Position numbers and translations under genes: made by a program
From: Accumulibacter sp.
Lineage (GTDB): Bacteria; Pseudomonadota; Gammaproteobacteria; Burkholderiales; Rhodocyclaceae
Direction of reading: 5' to 3'
Length of the DNA: 38,050 nt
NCBI RefSeq assembly: GCF_023806565.1
Contig: NZ_JAMTDV010000023.1
Span: 1 to 38,050, forward strand
In this document: in pieces, positions 16,282 to 25,293 of the stretch
Position numbering within the stretch: position 1 is the stretch's first letter
Layout: each line of letters starts with the position of its first letter
Notes under the pieces: model-generated
What the model was told of the DNA's origin: nothing
Seen by the model: the letters and a program-made list of their open reading frames with translations, nothing else
Database searches by the model: none

Positions 16282-18384
16282 ATGGCGTCCGCAGTGATCA
16301 ACTATCGTCGCGACGGCGAAATCGCCGTGCTCACGGTGGATCATCCGCCGGTGAACGCTTTGTCCAGAGACGTGCGCTCCGGTTTGCTGGAGGCGATTCG
16401 TCAGGCCGAAGAGGATGCTGCGGTGCGCGCAGTGGTCATTCGCTGCGCCGGACGTACGTTCATCGCCGGTGCCGATGTCAGCGAGTTCGATCTGCCGCCG
16501 CAGGAGCCGCATCTGCCGGAGCTGACGCAGGCCATCGAAAATGCGTGCAAGCCGGTGGTTGCGGCGCTGCATGGAACGGCGTTGGGCGGCGGCTTTGAAA
16601 TAGCCCTGGCCAGCCATTACCGGGTCGCGACGGTCGCCGCCAAGGTGGGCTTGCCGGAAGTCAAGCTGGGAGTGATTCCTGGCGCTGGCGGCACGCAGCG
16701 CCTGCCGCGACTGGTTGGCGTCCCGGACGCCTTGCGCATGATCGTGGGTGGCGAAAGCATCACGGCGAAACAGGCGTTCGAGATCGGTGCGGTGGACGAA
16801 GTGGTGGACGGTGATCTCGAAACCGCCGCGATCGCCGCGGCGCGCCGGCTGATCGGGCCGGGCGTCTCTCCGCGCCGCACTGGCAGCCTGCCGGTGGCGC
16901 CGGTGGCCGCCGCAGTTTTCGATGATGCGCGCAATGCGGCGCGCGCGCGTCAGCGGCATCTGCAGGCACCGCTGGTCGCGATCGACGCCATCGCGGCGGC
17001 CTGCGAGCTACCGCTCGAAGAGGGTCTGCGGCGCGAGCGCGAACTGTTCCTGGAGCGCCGCGCTTCGCCACAGGCTGCGGCACTGCGCAATGCCTTCCTG
17101 GGCCAGAGCGAAGTGGCCAAGGTTCCGGGCTTGAGCGAAGTGCCGGCGCGCGACATCGCGCGGGTGGCGGTGCTGGGTGGCGGAACGATGGGTGGTGGTA
17201 TCGCCATTTGCTTCGCCAATGCCGGTATCCCGGTCGTGCTCAAGGAAGTCGACGCGACGGCCCTGGAAAGGGGAGTGGCGACGATCCGGAAGAACTACCA
17301 GGCGAGCGTGGCGCGGGGCACGCTTTCGGAAGACGAGATGCACCGCCGGCTGGAGCTGATTCGGCCGACGCTGGCATGGCAGGACGTCGCCGACGTCGAC
17401 CTGATCGTCGAAGCCGTTTTCGAAGACATGGCGGTCAAGCGCGAGGTATTCGAGCAACTCGACGCAATCGCGAGGCCAGGAGCAATCCTGGCGACCAATA
17501 CGTCGTACCTCGACGTCGCCGAGATCGCCAGCTGCACGCGGCGGCCGCAGGACGTTGTCGGAATGCACTTCTTCAGCCCGGCAAACGTCATGCGCCTGCT
17601 CGAGAACGTGCGTACGGAAAGGACGGCGCCGGAGGTGCTGGCGACCGTGATGAAACTGGGCAGGAAGCTCGGCAAGATCGCGGTTCTCGTCGGCGGTTGT
17701 GACGGTTTCGTTGGTAACCGAATGCTTGCCCAGAGGACGCGCGAGGCGTGGTTTCTGCTGGAAGAAGGCGCCCTGCCGCAGCAGGTGGATGCGGCGCTGG
17801 TCGATTTCGGCTTTCCCATGGGACCTTTCGCCGTTGGTGATCTGGCGGGCCTCGACATCGGCTGGCGCAATCGCAAGGCGAGGGCGCATCTTCGCAAGCC
17901 GGGCGTACGCGACTGCGATCTGCTGGATCAGGTCTGCGAGCTTGGGAGACTGGGACAGAAGACCGGCGCCGGCTGGTACCGCTACGAGCCGGGCAATCGC
18001 ACCCCGATTCCCGATGTGGCGATCGAGGAACTGATCGTCGCGCATTCGCAGCGGAAGGGAATCGTGCGCCGGGTGATCGACGATCGGGAAATCGTCGAGC
18101 GCTGCGTCTTCTCGATGATCAATGAAGGCGCGAAGATTCTGGCGGAGGGAGTCGCCGCGCGACCGGTCGATGTCGACATGGTTTGGCTCAATGGCTACGG
18201 CTTCCCGTCGTGGCGCGGCGGCCCCCTCTTTTACGCCGATCAGTTGGGCCTCCAGGAAGTGCTGGCGGCCACCGAAAACTATTGCCGGCAGTTCGGTCCC
18301 GACTTCTGGACACCGGCGTCGCTGCTTCGGGAACTCGTGGCCAAAGGCCAGACCTTCTATCAGCGGACGGTGTTGCCCGCCTGA
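16282..18384 (+). CDS. fadJ: bifunctional enoyl-CoA hydratase / 3-hydroxyacyl-CoA dehydrogenase (FadB/FadJ-like)
   Basis: The 700-residue enzyme has the hydratase first (about 1-190) with both catalytic Glu, in G-G-G-F-E and G-L-P-E-V-K-L-G. The dehydrogenase follows, with G-G-G-T-M-G for NAD, the His in M-H-F-F-S-P, and two C-terminal dehydrogenase domains. The order and length match FadB/FadJ and the peroxisomal multifunctional enzyme. It carries out the two middle steps of beta-oxidation. The ATG at 16282 has GAGGAGA upstream; an open frame from 16111 lacks a ribosome site and reads through the hairpin. It differs in domain order from the two FadN-like neighbours, so three distinct bifunctional enzymes share the locus. 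Confidence 0.93.
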   Translation: MASAVINYRRDGEIAVLTVDHPPVNALSRDVRSGLLEAIRQAEEDAAVRAVVIRCAGRTFIAGADVSEFDLPPQEPHLPELTQAIENACKPVVAALHGTALGGGFEIALASHYRVATVAAKVGLPEVKLGVIPGAGGTQRLPRLVGVPDALRMIVGGESITAKQAFEIGAVDEVVDGDLETAAIAAARRLIGPGVSPRRTGSLPVAPVAAAVFDDARNAARARQRHLQAPLVAIDAIAAACELPLEEGLRRERELFLERRASPQAAALRNAFLGQSEVAKVPGLSEVPARDIARVAVLGGGTMGGGIAICFANAGIPVVLKEVDATALERGVATIRKNYQASVARGTLSEDEMHRRLELIRPTLAWQDVADVDLIVEAVFEDMAVKREVFEQLDAIARPGAILATNTSYLDVAEIASCTRRPQDVVGMHFFSPANVMRLLENVRTERTAPEVLATVMKLGRKLGKIAVLVGGCDGFVGNRMLAQRTREAWFLLEEGALPQQVDAALVDFGFPMGPFAVGDLAGLDIGWRNRKARAHLRKPGVRDCDLLDQVCELGRLGQKTGAGWYRYEPGNRTPIPDVAIEELIVAHSQRKGIVRRVIDDREIVERCVFSMINEGAKILAEGVAARPVDVDMVWLNGYGFPSWRGGPLFYADQLGLQEVLAATENYCRQFGPDFWTPASLLRELVAKGQTFYQRTVLPA

Positions 18385-18600
18385 CCACGATTGTTGCATT
18401 AAAGCGACAGCTACGCAGGCAAGGACGATGCGAAATTCATTGTCTGCAGATTTTTCCCGTCCAGCGATTTACGATAGTCATGGCCGTATTTCGCAGTCCA
18501 TTCCGCCGGGTGGCACGAGAACCACACGAAAACGATAACCTGGATATGGGCAATCCACTGCTTTCCACTGACACGGCGCACTTCTAAGGGGGAGTTGAAC

Positions 18601-19902
18601 ATGTCACACAGGTTTTCGATGAGGTGGATTCCCGCATTGCTTATGGCGGTCTCGTCCGGTAGCGCGGTAGCGTCCGGTTTTCAGCTTCTTGAGCAAGGCA
18701 GCGGTCTGGGCAACGCCTATGCCGGCTCGGCTGCCAAGTCGAGCGATGCCAGCACGATCTGGTACAACCCGGCGGGCATGACGCAGTTGCCGGGCGGGGC
18801 GTTTTCGGGTGGCGTGACCGCCGTGCGACCGGTTTTCAAGTTCAGCGACAGCGGTTCGCGCACGGGAGTGTTTAGCGTCGCGGGCGATGGTGGCGATGCG
18901 GGTAGCTGGGGTTTCCCGCCGAATGCCTATATCTCTTGGGCCGTAAACAAGGATTTCTATCTCGGTCTGGGCATCAACGCACCTTTTGGCCTGGCCACCA
19001 AGTACAGCGACCCGTGGAAGGGAAGCGCGCAATCGAACGAATTCGACATCAAGACGATCAACGTCAACCCATCGGTAGCCTATCGGGTGAATGAGATGTT
19101 TTCGATCGGTGCGGGTGCGAACTGGCAGAGGATCGAGGCCGACTACTATCGGCGGGCTGCGGCCGCACCCGCGGGACCATTGGCCTTGCCCTTCGTGACT
19201 TCTCACCTGAGCGTCAGCGACAACGCCTGGGGCTGGAACCTCGGAATACTGCTGACCCCGTCGCCATCGACCAAAGTCGGCCTGTCGTATCGTTCGGCCG
19301 TCTCGTACCACACCGATGGCAACATCACGCTGGTCGGCGACGGTGCCGCCGGCGCTGCCACGGCTCTCGGCTTGACCGCGGCCGGCGTGGCGAGTAACGC
19401 CAGCGCGAACATCAAGGTGCCGGACACCTGGATCCTGAGCGCGACGCAGAAGCTCAGCGATCAATGGGAGATGCTGGGCGACATTTCCTGGACCGGGTGG
19501 AGTTCGATCAAGAATATCGACATCATGCACTCTTCGGGACGGCTCGTCGGCACTACGGCCGAAGTGCTGCCAGCGGATTTCCAGAATACGTTCCGGGTCG
19601 CGCTGGGCGCCAACTACGCTTACACGGATTCACTGAAGTTCATGTTCGGGCTCGCCTACGACCGGACCCCGGTGAAGAACTCGACCTCCCGTCTGACCTC
19701 CCTGCCCGACAACGATCGCACGTGGTTCAGTCTTGGCGCCCAGTGGAAGCCGGCGAAAGAACAGACACTCGAGGTCGGCGCCGCCTATCTGTACCTCCCC
19801 AATACCGGCATCAGCCACGCCACTGCGACGGGCGGCCTTGTCAATGGCGACTACAATTCAAGTGTGTGGATTCTTGGCGCGCAGTACTCCATCGGATTCT
19901 GA
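18601..19902 (+). CDS. fadL: FadL/OmpP1-family outer-membrane long-chain fatty acid channel
   Basis: The 433-residue precursor has a signal peptide (basic start, hydrophobic core, A-V-A before the predicted cut at about residue 24). The mature start S-G-F-Q-L-L-E-Q is typical of FadL, and N-P-A-G-M-T belongs to the hatch region. Many alternating strands follow and the chain ends in G-F, the aromatic end required for barrel insertion. It would let fatty acids or other hydrophobic substrates cross the outer membrane. AAGGGGGAG lies before the ATG at 18601. Its place among beta-oxidation genes favours fatty acids, though some family members carry aromatics. A strong terminator follows. Confidence 0.93.
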   Translation: MSHRFSMRWIPALLMAVSSGSAVASGFQLLEQGSGLGNAYAGSAAKSSDASTIWYNPAGMTQLPGGAFSGGVTAVRPVFKFSDSGSRTGVFSVAGDGGDAGSWGFPPNAYISWAVNKDFYLGLGINAPFGLATKYSDPWKGSAQSNEFDIKTINVNPSVAYRVNEMFSIGAGANWQRIEADYYRRAAAAPAGPLALPFVTSHLSVSDNAWGWNLGILLTPSPSTKVGLSYRSAVSYHTDGNITLVGDGAAGAATALGLTAAGVASNASANIKVPDTWILSATQKLSDQWEMLGDISWTGWSSIKNIDIMHSSGRLVGTTAEVLPADFQNTFRVALGANYAYTDSLKFMFGLAYDRTPVKNSTSRLTSLPDNDRTWFSLGAQWKPAKEQTLEVGAAYLYLPNTGISHATATGGLVNGDYNSSVWILGAQYSIGF

Positions 19903-19925
19903 TCACGCCGTCTGTTTCCGTCACG

Positions 19926-19955
19926 AAAGCCCCGGGTTCCGGGGCTTTTTTTTTT
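19926..19955 (+). terminator. Rho-independent terminator after fadL
   Basis: AAAGCCCCGG and CCGGGGCTTT form a perfect ten-base stem around a three-base loop, continuing into a run of T up to 19955. It is a textbook intrinsic terminator that separates fadL from the second FadN-FadA pair. Confidence 0.92.
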
Positions 19956-20003
19956 CGCCTGGCGCTGGCGCGAGCCGCCCTTTTCTGTTCGCCTGTTGCC
20001 TGC

Positions 20004-20031
20004 TTGACGCTGAATTCAGTGTGGGTATAAT
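20004..20031 (+). promoter_or_regulatory. strong sigma-70 promoter for the second FadN-FadA pair
   Basis: TTGACG (20004-20009) and a perfect TATAAT (20026-20031) are separated by 16 bases. The start of transcription would fall near 20038, inside the palindrome described next and about 70 bases before the GTG start at 20111. Confidence 0.8.
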
Positions 20032-20032
20032 T

Positions 20033-20046
20033 CAAACGTTCGTTTC
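20033..20046. promoter_or_regulatory. PsrA-like TetR-family operator overlapping the transcription start
   Basis: CAAAC-GTTC-GTTTC fits the (G/C)AAAC-N(2-4)-GTTT(G/C) form known for PsrA, the TetR-type repressor of fatty acid oxidation in pseudomonads. FadP plays a comparable role in betaproteobacteria. It starts one base after the -10 hexamer, an ideal site to block transcription, and the genes downstream are beta-oxidation genes. No regulator of this family is encoded in the window. Confidence 0.55.
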
Positions 20047-20110
20047 ATTTCTCTCGCGGCCAGGTGGCCGTGGCGATTTTCGACGAACCCACATAAAACA
20101 GGAGAACAGC

Positions 20111-22498
20111 GTGAGCAATTTCATCGTACGCAAGGCCGCCGTACTCGGAGCGGGCGTAATGGGCGCGCAGATCGCCGCCCACCTCGCGAATGCCGAAGTG
20201 CCGGTGGTGCTCTTCGATTTGCCGGCCAGGGAAGGCGATCCCGACGCAATCGTCCGCAAGGCCATCGACGCGCTCGGGAAGCTCGAACCGTCGCCCTTGG
20301 CCGGCAAGGATCGCGTCGGCTACATCGACGCCGCCAACTATTCGCAGCATCTCGATCAACTCGGAGATTGCGACCTGATCATCGAAGCCATCGCCGAGAA
20401 AACGGAGTGGAAAGACGATCTGTATCGCAAGATCGCGCCCTTTGTCTCAACCGCAGCGATCATCGCATCGAATACCTCCGGCCTGTCGATCAACCGCCTG
20501 TCGCAAGCATTGCCCGAGGCGCTGCGGCCGCGCTTCTGTGGCATCCACTTCTTCAATCCGCCGCGCTACATGCATCTGGTCGAACTGATCGCCACCGCAA
20601 CCACCGATCCATCGCTGCTCGACGACCTCGAGTCCTGGCTGGTGTCGCGTCTCGGCAAGGGAATCGTGCGTGCGCTTGATACCCCGAATTTCGTCGCCAA
20701 TCGAGTGGGGGTATTCTCGATTCTCGCGGTCATGCATCACACGCAGCGACTCGGCCTCGGCTTCGACGTCGTCGACTCGCTCACAGGCCCGGTTATCGGC
20801 CGCCCGAAGAGTGCCACCTACCGCACCGCCGACGTCGTCGGTCTGGACACCCTGGCGCACGTCGTCAAAACCATGCAGGACAGCTTGCCGGACGATCCCT
20901 GGCATGGCCATTTCGGCGTTCCGGCCTGGCTTGCCTCGCTGATCGCCAAGGGGGCGCTCGGCCAGAAGACGCGCTGCGGTATCTTCCGCAAGGACGGGCG
21001 CGCAATCAAGGTGTTCGATCTGGCCGCCGCCGACTATCGCGATACCGCTGGCGAGATCGATTCGGGCGTGCTGGCGATCCTCAGGAACCGCAATCCGGCC
21101 GAAAGGTTCGCACAGTTGCGCGCCAGCGAGCAGCCACAGGCACAGTTCCTGTGGGCGATTTTCCGCGACGTCTTCCACTATGTCGCGTACCACCTTGCCG
21201 ACATCGCCGACAACGCCCGCGACGTCGATTTCGCCATGCGCTGGGGCTTCGGCTGGTCGCAGGGGCCGTTCGAGAACTGGCAGGCCGCCGGTTGGGCGGC
21301 GATTGCCGAGGCCGTCCAGGACGACATCGAAGCCGGGCGGGCGATGAGCGACGTACCGCTGCCCGCCTGGGTCTTCGGGCGCGTTGCACGGGACGGCGTA
21401 CACGGTGCCCTAGGCTCCTATTCCGCGAGCGCCGACACCTACCGGCCACGCTCGGCGCTGCCTATTTACCAGCGACAGATCTTTCCCGAGTTCCTCCTCG
21501 GCGAGAAGCCGATCGCCGGCAATACCGTCTGGGAGAACGAGGGCGTGCGCCTGTGGACGCTGCCGCAACTCGACCCGGGGATCGCCATCGTTAGCGTCAA
21601 GTCGCGCAACCATACGCTGGGTCGCGACGTGATCGTCGGTTTGCAGCACGCCGTCGCCCTTGCCGAAGCCGATTATCAGGGACTGGTACTCTGGCACGAG
21701 GCGCCGTTCGCCTTCGGCGCCAACCTCAAGGAGGTCGCCGAGGCGATCGCTGCGGGCGAGTTCGAGCTGCTCGAAAAGCACGTCGCAGAGTTCCAGAAAA
21801 CCTCGATGTGCCTCAAGTACGCCAAGGTTCCGGTGGTGGCCGCGGTACAGGGAATGGCGCTGGGCGGTGGTTGCGAGTTCCTGATGCACGCCGCCAAACG
21901 GGTGATCGCGCTCGAGAGTTACATCGGCCTGGTCGAAGCCGGGGTCGGACTGATCCCCGCAGGTGGTGGCTGCAAGGAGTTCGCCATTCGTGCTGCGCAA
22001 CTGGCGGCGAAAACCGCCGGCAACGACCCCTTCGAATTCATCCAGCCGGCCTTCCTGACCATCGCCATGGCCACCGTGTCAAAGAGCGGTGTCCAGGCCC
22101 GGGAACTCGGCTTCGCCGTCGACTCCGACCGGATCGTCTTCAATCCTCACGAACTGCTTTACATCGCGCTACGCGAGGCGCGCGGCCTGGCTGAAGCCGG
22201 CTACTACCCGCGCCTGTCGCCGCGCGCGATCAAGGTGGCCGGCCGCACCGGTATCGCCAACTGCGAAATGATGCTCGCCAACATGAAGGAAGGCGGAATG
22301 ATCTCGGCGCACGACTATCTCGTCGCCAGGTCCGCAGCTACCGCGCTTTGCGGCGGCGACGTCGAGACCGGCTCACTCGTCGACGAACAGTGGTTGCTCA
22401 CCGTCGAGCGCCGGCTCTTCGTCGAGTTGCTGAAAAACCCGAAAACCCAGCAGCGAATCGAGCACATGCTGGAAACCGGCAAGCCACTGCGCAACTGA
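20111..22498 (+). CDS. fadN: FadN-like fused 3-hydroxyacyl-CoA dehydrogenase / enoyl-CoA hydratase (copy 2)
   Basis: The 795-residue protein has the same order and nearly the same length as the one at 12521, with most residues identical over the N-terminal region. G-A-G-V-M-G binds NAD; the H-F-F-N-P-P-R-Y-M segment and the C-terminal crotonase residues in G-G-G-C-E and G-L-V-E-A-G-V-G are retained. The start is GTG at 20111, with AGGAGAA upstream; a long open frame from 19733 runs back through fadL and its terminator and is not real. A thiolase follows after 12 bases. It has its own promoter and a PsrA-like site, so it is probably fatty-acid inducible. Confidence 0.93.
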   Translation: MSNFIVRKAAVLGAGVMGAQIAAHLANAEVPVVLFDLPAREGDPDAIVRKAIDALGKLEPSPLAGKDRVGYIDAANYSQHLDQLGDCDLIIEAIAEKTEWKDDLYRKIAPFVSTAAIIASNTSGLSINRLSQALPEALRPRFCGIHFFNPPRYMHLVELIATATTDPSLLDDLESWLVSRLGKGIVRALDTPNFVANRVGVFSILAVMHHTQRLGLGFDVVDSLTGPVIGRPKSATYRTADVVGLDTLAHVVKTMQDSLPDDPWHGHFGVPAWLASLIAKGALGQKTRCGIFRKDGRAIKVFDLAAADYRDTAGEIDSGVLAILRNRNPAERFAQLRASEQPQAQFLWAIFRDVFHYVAYHLADIADNARDVDFAMRWGFGWSQGPFENWQAAGWAAIAEAVQDDIEAGRAMSDVPLPAWVFGRVARDGVHGALGSYSASADTYRPRSALPIYQRQIFPEFLLGEKPIAGNTVWENEGVRLWTLPQLDPGIAIVSVKSRNHTLGRDVIVGLQHAVALAEADYQGLVLWHEAPFAFGANLKEVAEAIAAGEFELLEKHVAEFQKTSMCLKYAKVPVVAAVQGMALGGGCEFLMHAAKRVIALESYIGLVEAGVGLIPAGGGCKEFAIRAAQLAAKTAGNDPFEFIQPAFLTIAMATVSKSGVQARELGFAVDSDRIVFNPHELLYIALREARGLAEAGYYPRLSPRAIKVAGRTGIANCEMMLANMKEGGMISAHDYLVARSAATALCGGDVETGSLVDEQWLLTVERRLFVELLKNPKTQQRIEHMLETGKPLRN

Positions 22499-22510
22499 GA
22501 AGGAGAACCA

Positions 22511-23716
22511 ATGATGAGCAGACAGATTCAGGAAGCATATATCGTCGCCGCTACCCGCCTGCCGGTGGGCAGGCGCAAGGGCATGCTGGGGCATGTTCGC
22601 CCCGACGACATGCTGGCCCACGCGATCCGGTCGGTCATGGGGCAGGCGCCAGCACTCGACCCGGCGCTGGTCGGCGACGTCATCGTCGGCTGCGCCATGC
22701 CGGAGGCAGAGCAGGGCATGAACGTCGCACGCATCGGCCTGCTGCTGGCAGGCCTGCCGAACACGGTTCCCGGCGTCACGGTCAACCGCTTCTGCGCGTC
22801 CGGCCTGCAGGCGGTGGCGATGGCGGCGGACCGCATCCGCCTTGGGGAAGCCGACGTGATGATCGCCGCGGGCTGCGAAACGATGTCGCTGATGAACCAG
22901 ATCGTCGGCAACAAGATGGCGATCAATCCGGCGATCTTCGCGAAGGAAGAGAACTACGCGATCGGCTTCGGGATGGGCATCACCGCCGAGAAGGTCGCCA
23001 CGCGCTGGCAGATCTCGCGCGAAGATCAGGACGCCTTCGCGCTCGCCTCGCACCAGAAGGCCTGCACGGCAATCACGGCGGGCCATTTCCGGGCCGAGAT
23101 TTCGCCCTACCCGGTGTCGGCACGCGTTCCGGATCTGCAGACTGGCGACGTGAAAGTCCGGGAGTACCTGGCCGAAGACGACGAGGGGCCGCGTGCGGAC
23201 ACCAGCTGCGACGGGCTGGCCCGATTGCGGCCGGCCTTTTCCGCGCGAGGTTCGGTGACTGCCGGCAACAGCTCGCAGATGTCCGATGGTGCTGCCGCCG
23301 TCCTGCTGGTTTCGGAAAATGTCCTCAAGCAGTTCGAACTCCAGCCGATGGCACGCTTTGCCGGCTTCGCGGTGGCTGGTGTGGCGCCCGAGATCATGGG
23401 CATCGGGCCGGTCGAAGCGATTCCGAGAGTGCTCGCCCAGGCCGGCATCGCGCAGCACGAAGTGGACTGGATCGAGCTCAATGAGGCCTTCGCTGCGCAG
23501 GCGCTGGCCGTCGTGCGCACGCTCGACGTCGATCCGGTCAAGGTGAACCCGCTGGGCGGCGCCATTGCCCTCGGCCATCCGCTTGGAGCGACCGGAGCGA
23601 TCCGGACGGCAACCCTGGTGCATGGACTGCGGCGCACCCGGCAGCGCTACGGCATGGTGAGCATGTGCATCGGTACCGGCATGGGCGCCGCAGGGCTGTT
23701 CGAGGCGATCCCGTAG
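22511..23716 (+). CDS. fadA: acetyl-CoA C-acyltransferase (3-ketoacyl-CoA thiolase, copy 2)
   Basis: The 401-residue thiolase has Cys95 in R-F-C-A-S-G, His356 in G-H-P-L-G-A-T-G and Cys386 in S-M-C-I-G. It closely resembles the thiolase at 14943 and occupies the same place after a FadN-like gene, which points to duplication of the pair. AGGAGAA precedes ATG codons at 22511 and 22514; either may be used. It completes beta-oxidation together with the enzyme encoded upstream. Confidence 0.93.
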   Translation: MMSRQIQEAYIVAATRLPVGRRKGMLGHVRPDDMLAHAIRSVMGQAPALDPALVGDVIVGCAMPEAEQGMNVARIGLLLAGLPNTVPGVTVNRFCASGLQAVAMAADRIRLGEADVMIAAGCETMSLMNQIVGNKMAINPAIFAKEENYAIGFGMGITAEKVATRWQISREDQDAFALASHQKACTAITAGHFRAEISPYPVSARVPDLQTGDVKVREYLAEDDEGPRADTSCDGLARLRPAFSARGSVTAGNSSQMSDGAAAVLLVSENVLKQFELQPMARFAGFAVAGVAPEIMGIGPVEAIPRVLAQAGIAQHEVDWIELNEAFAAQALAVVRTLDVDPVKVNPLGGAIALGHPLGATGAIRTATLVHGLRRTRQRYGMVSMCIGTGMGAAGLFEAIP

Positions 23717-23722
23717 TGGCCG

Positions 23723-23766
23723 GCGGCGCAGGCCTCGTCCGTATTAACGGCCGGGGCCTGCGCCGC
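23723..23766 (+). terminator. GC-rich hairpin after second thiolase
   Basis: Twelve-base perfect arms GCGGCGCAGGCC and GGCCTGCGCCGC flank a 20-base loop, six bases after the thiolase stop. No T-run follows. It probably marks the end of the FadN-FadA transcript or protects it. Confidence 0.5.
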
Positions 23767-23799
23767 AGCGGGCGCCGCCGGTGGGGGGCACGATGCTTC

Positions 23800-23827
23800 T
23801 TGGCGCGAGCGAAGTGTCTGGCATAAT
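23800..23827 (+). promoter_or_regulatory. candidate sigma-70 promoter for the DUF2802 gene
   Basis: TTGGCG (23800-23805) and CATAAT (23822-23827) are 16 bases apart. The transcription start would be near 23834, leaving a short leader before the ATG at 23858. Confidence 0.5.
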
Positions 23828-23857
23828 GTCCGGCGGACACGGTCACGAAGGCGCCAA

Positions 23858-24454
23858 ATGGATTTCGAGCTGCTGGAAAGTCTGGGTTGGCGCGAGGGTC
23901 TGATCGCGATCATCGCGCTGCTCGTCCTCTACATCATCGTCCTCTATGTGCGCCTGACGCGGCTGCAGCGCGCGGCTGCCGCGCCGCCGCCGCTGCCGGT
24001 GGAATCGGCGGTTGCCGCCTATGCCGCGATCCAGGAGACAACGATGGCGCCGGTCGAGCCGGCCAGCAATGCGCCGGCGACAGCCACCGCGGGCGAATCG
24101 GTGGGCAATGGCGAGGCGCCACGTGAGGAGTTTCCCTGGAACGAGCCGCCACCGGAGATTCCCGGGCAGGCAGTGATCGACGCCCTGCGGCGCGAGCTGT
24201 ATCAACTGCGTTGTGAGCTGGGCGGACTGCGGGACGAACTGCGCGCCGAAGTGGTGGCCCTGCGCGAGGAACTGCTGCAAGCTTCCGTACCCTCGCTCGA
24301 TCCGCCGCAGGCGGCCTCGCCGCTGTACAGCGACGCCATGCAGTTGGCAGTCCAGGGGCACGACGCGACCACCATTGCACGTCATTGCGGCATCGCGCGT
24401 GCCGAGGCCGATCTGGTCGTGGCGTTGGCGCGCAGGCGCGGCGAGGGAAGGTAG
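23858..24454 (+). CDS. DUF2802 membrane-anchored protein of unknown function
   Basis: The 198-residue protein has one N-terminal transmembrane segment (about 14-31). A Pro/Ala-rich linker follows, then a Leu/Glu/Arg-rich coiled coil (about 108-142), and a C-terminal part with a helix-turn-helix-like pattern (A-M-Q-L-A-V-Q-G...I-A-R-H-C-G-I) that fits DUF2802. Such proteins occur in beta- and gammaproteobacteria, often beside motility or housekeeping genes; no function is established that I know of. The fold suggests a cytoplasmic domain tethered to the inner membrane. It converges with the TPR gene downstream. Confidence 0.8.
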   Translation: MDFELLESLGWREGLIAIIALLVLYIIVLYVRLTRLQRAAAAPPPLPVESAVAAYAAIQETTMAPVEPASNAPATATAGESVGNGEAPREEFPWNEPPPEIPGQAVIDALRRELYQLRCELGGLRDELRAEVVALREELLQASVPSLDPPQAASPLYSDAMQLAVQGHDATTIARHCGIARAEADLVVALARRRGEGR

Positions 24455-24512
24455 GTGCGTGCCCGCTGCGATGCCTCGGGTTCTGGCGAACGCGGAAGGC
24501 CCTTGCCCCGGA

Positions 24513-24851
24513 TCAGGACTCGGCCGTCGGCAGTTGCCGGCGCAGCCGCCGGGCAAAGACGATCATCTCCCTGGCCGCCTGGATGTCCCCCCTGGACCTG
24601 GCGACGGCGATCCCCTGTTCGTACGCGGCCAGCGCCTCGCTCTCGTGGCCACCCTCGGCGAGTGCCTTGCCAAGCAGCTTCCAGGCAGCGGAATGTCCCG
24701 CATCGCGCGCGACCGCCTCGCGCAGGCAGGCGGCGGCCTGTTCGTGATTGCCGGCCTTGAGGTATTCGCTGCCCAGCGAATAGCGCAACAGGGCGCCGTC
24801 GCGCGGGCCGCCGAGCAACTTTTCGAGGTTGGCGATGAGCGTGCTGGTCAT
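24513..24851 (-). CDS. small tetratricopeptide-repeat protein
   Basis: The 112-residue protein consists largely of TPR helices: the segments Y-S-L-G-S-E-Y-L-K-A-G and A-W-K-L-L-G-K-A-L-A-E-G-G show the repeat consensus, with the A-L-A-A-Y-E-Q-G-I motif after the second. It would serve as a protein-interaction scaffold; the partner is unknown. There is no signal peptide or membrane segment. It is transcribed divergently from ridA across a 58-base gap that must hold both promoters. Confidence 0.8.
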   Translation of the reverse strand: MTSTLIANLEKLLGGPRDGALLRYSLGSEYLKAGNHEQAAACLREAVARDAGHSAAWKLLGKALAEGGHESEALAAYEQGIAVARSRGDIQAAREMIVFARRLRRQLPTAES

Positions 24852-24909
24852 TTCCTTCGCGGTTTAATATTTCGGTTTCTCCACCTGACACATTGTAGAG
24901 GACAGCACC

Positions 24910-25293
24910 ATGGCACGAACGATCATTTCCACAGCGCATGCACCGGCGGCGATCGGCACCTATTCGCAGGCGGTCCGGGTAGGCAATACCGTCTACCTCT
25001 CCGGTCAGATCGGCCTGGACCCTGCCAGCATGCAACTGGTCGACGGAATCGACGCGCAGATCGTTCGCGTCTTCGACAACCTCAAGGCGGTGGCCGAAGC
25101 AGCCGGCGGTTCGTTGGCCGACGTCGTCAAACTCAACGTCTTCCTCACCGACCTGGCGCATTTCGCCAGGGTCAATGAAGTGATGGCCAGCTATTTCTTC
25201 CAGCCGTTCCCGGCCCGGGCGGCGGTCGGTGTCGCGGCGCTGCCGCGAGGTGCTCTGGTCGAGGCCGATGCGGTGATGGTGGTCGCCGACTGA
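24910..25293 (+). CDS. ridA: RidA family 2-iminobutanoate/2-iminopropanoate deaminase
   Basis: The 127-residue protein matches the RidA/YjgF family in length and motifs: the N-terminal [15 protein letters not shown], and the substrate-binding Arg103 in P-A-R-A-A-V-G with Glu118 in V-E-A-D-A. RidA hydrolyses reactive enamine/imine products of pyridoxal enzymes such as threonine dehydratase and so protects other enzymes. Its stop overlaps the recG start by one base, so recG is translationally coupled to it. Confidence 0.95.
   Translation: MARTIISTAHAPAAIGTYSQAVRVGNTVYLSGQIGLDPASMQLVDGIDAQIVRVFDNLKAVAEAAGGSLADVVKLNVFLTDLAHFARVNEVMASYFFQPFPARAAVGVAALPRGALVEADAVMVVAD

Noticed and set aside
19733-20110. 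Upstream extension of the second FadN-like gene
   Set aside because: It reads through fadL, a perfect terminator and the promoter; GTG 20111 has a good ribosome site.
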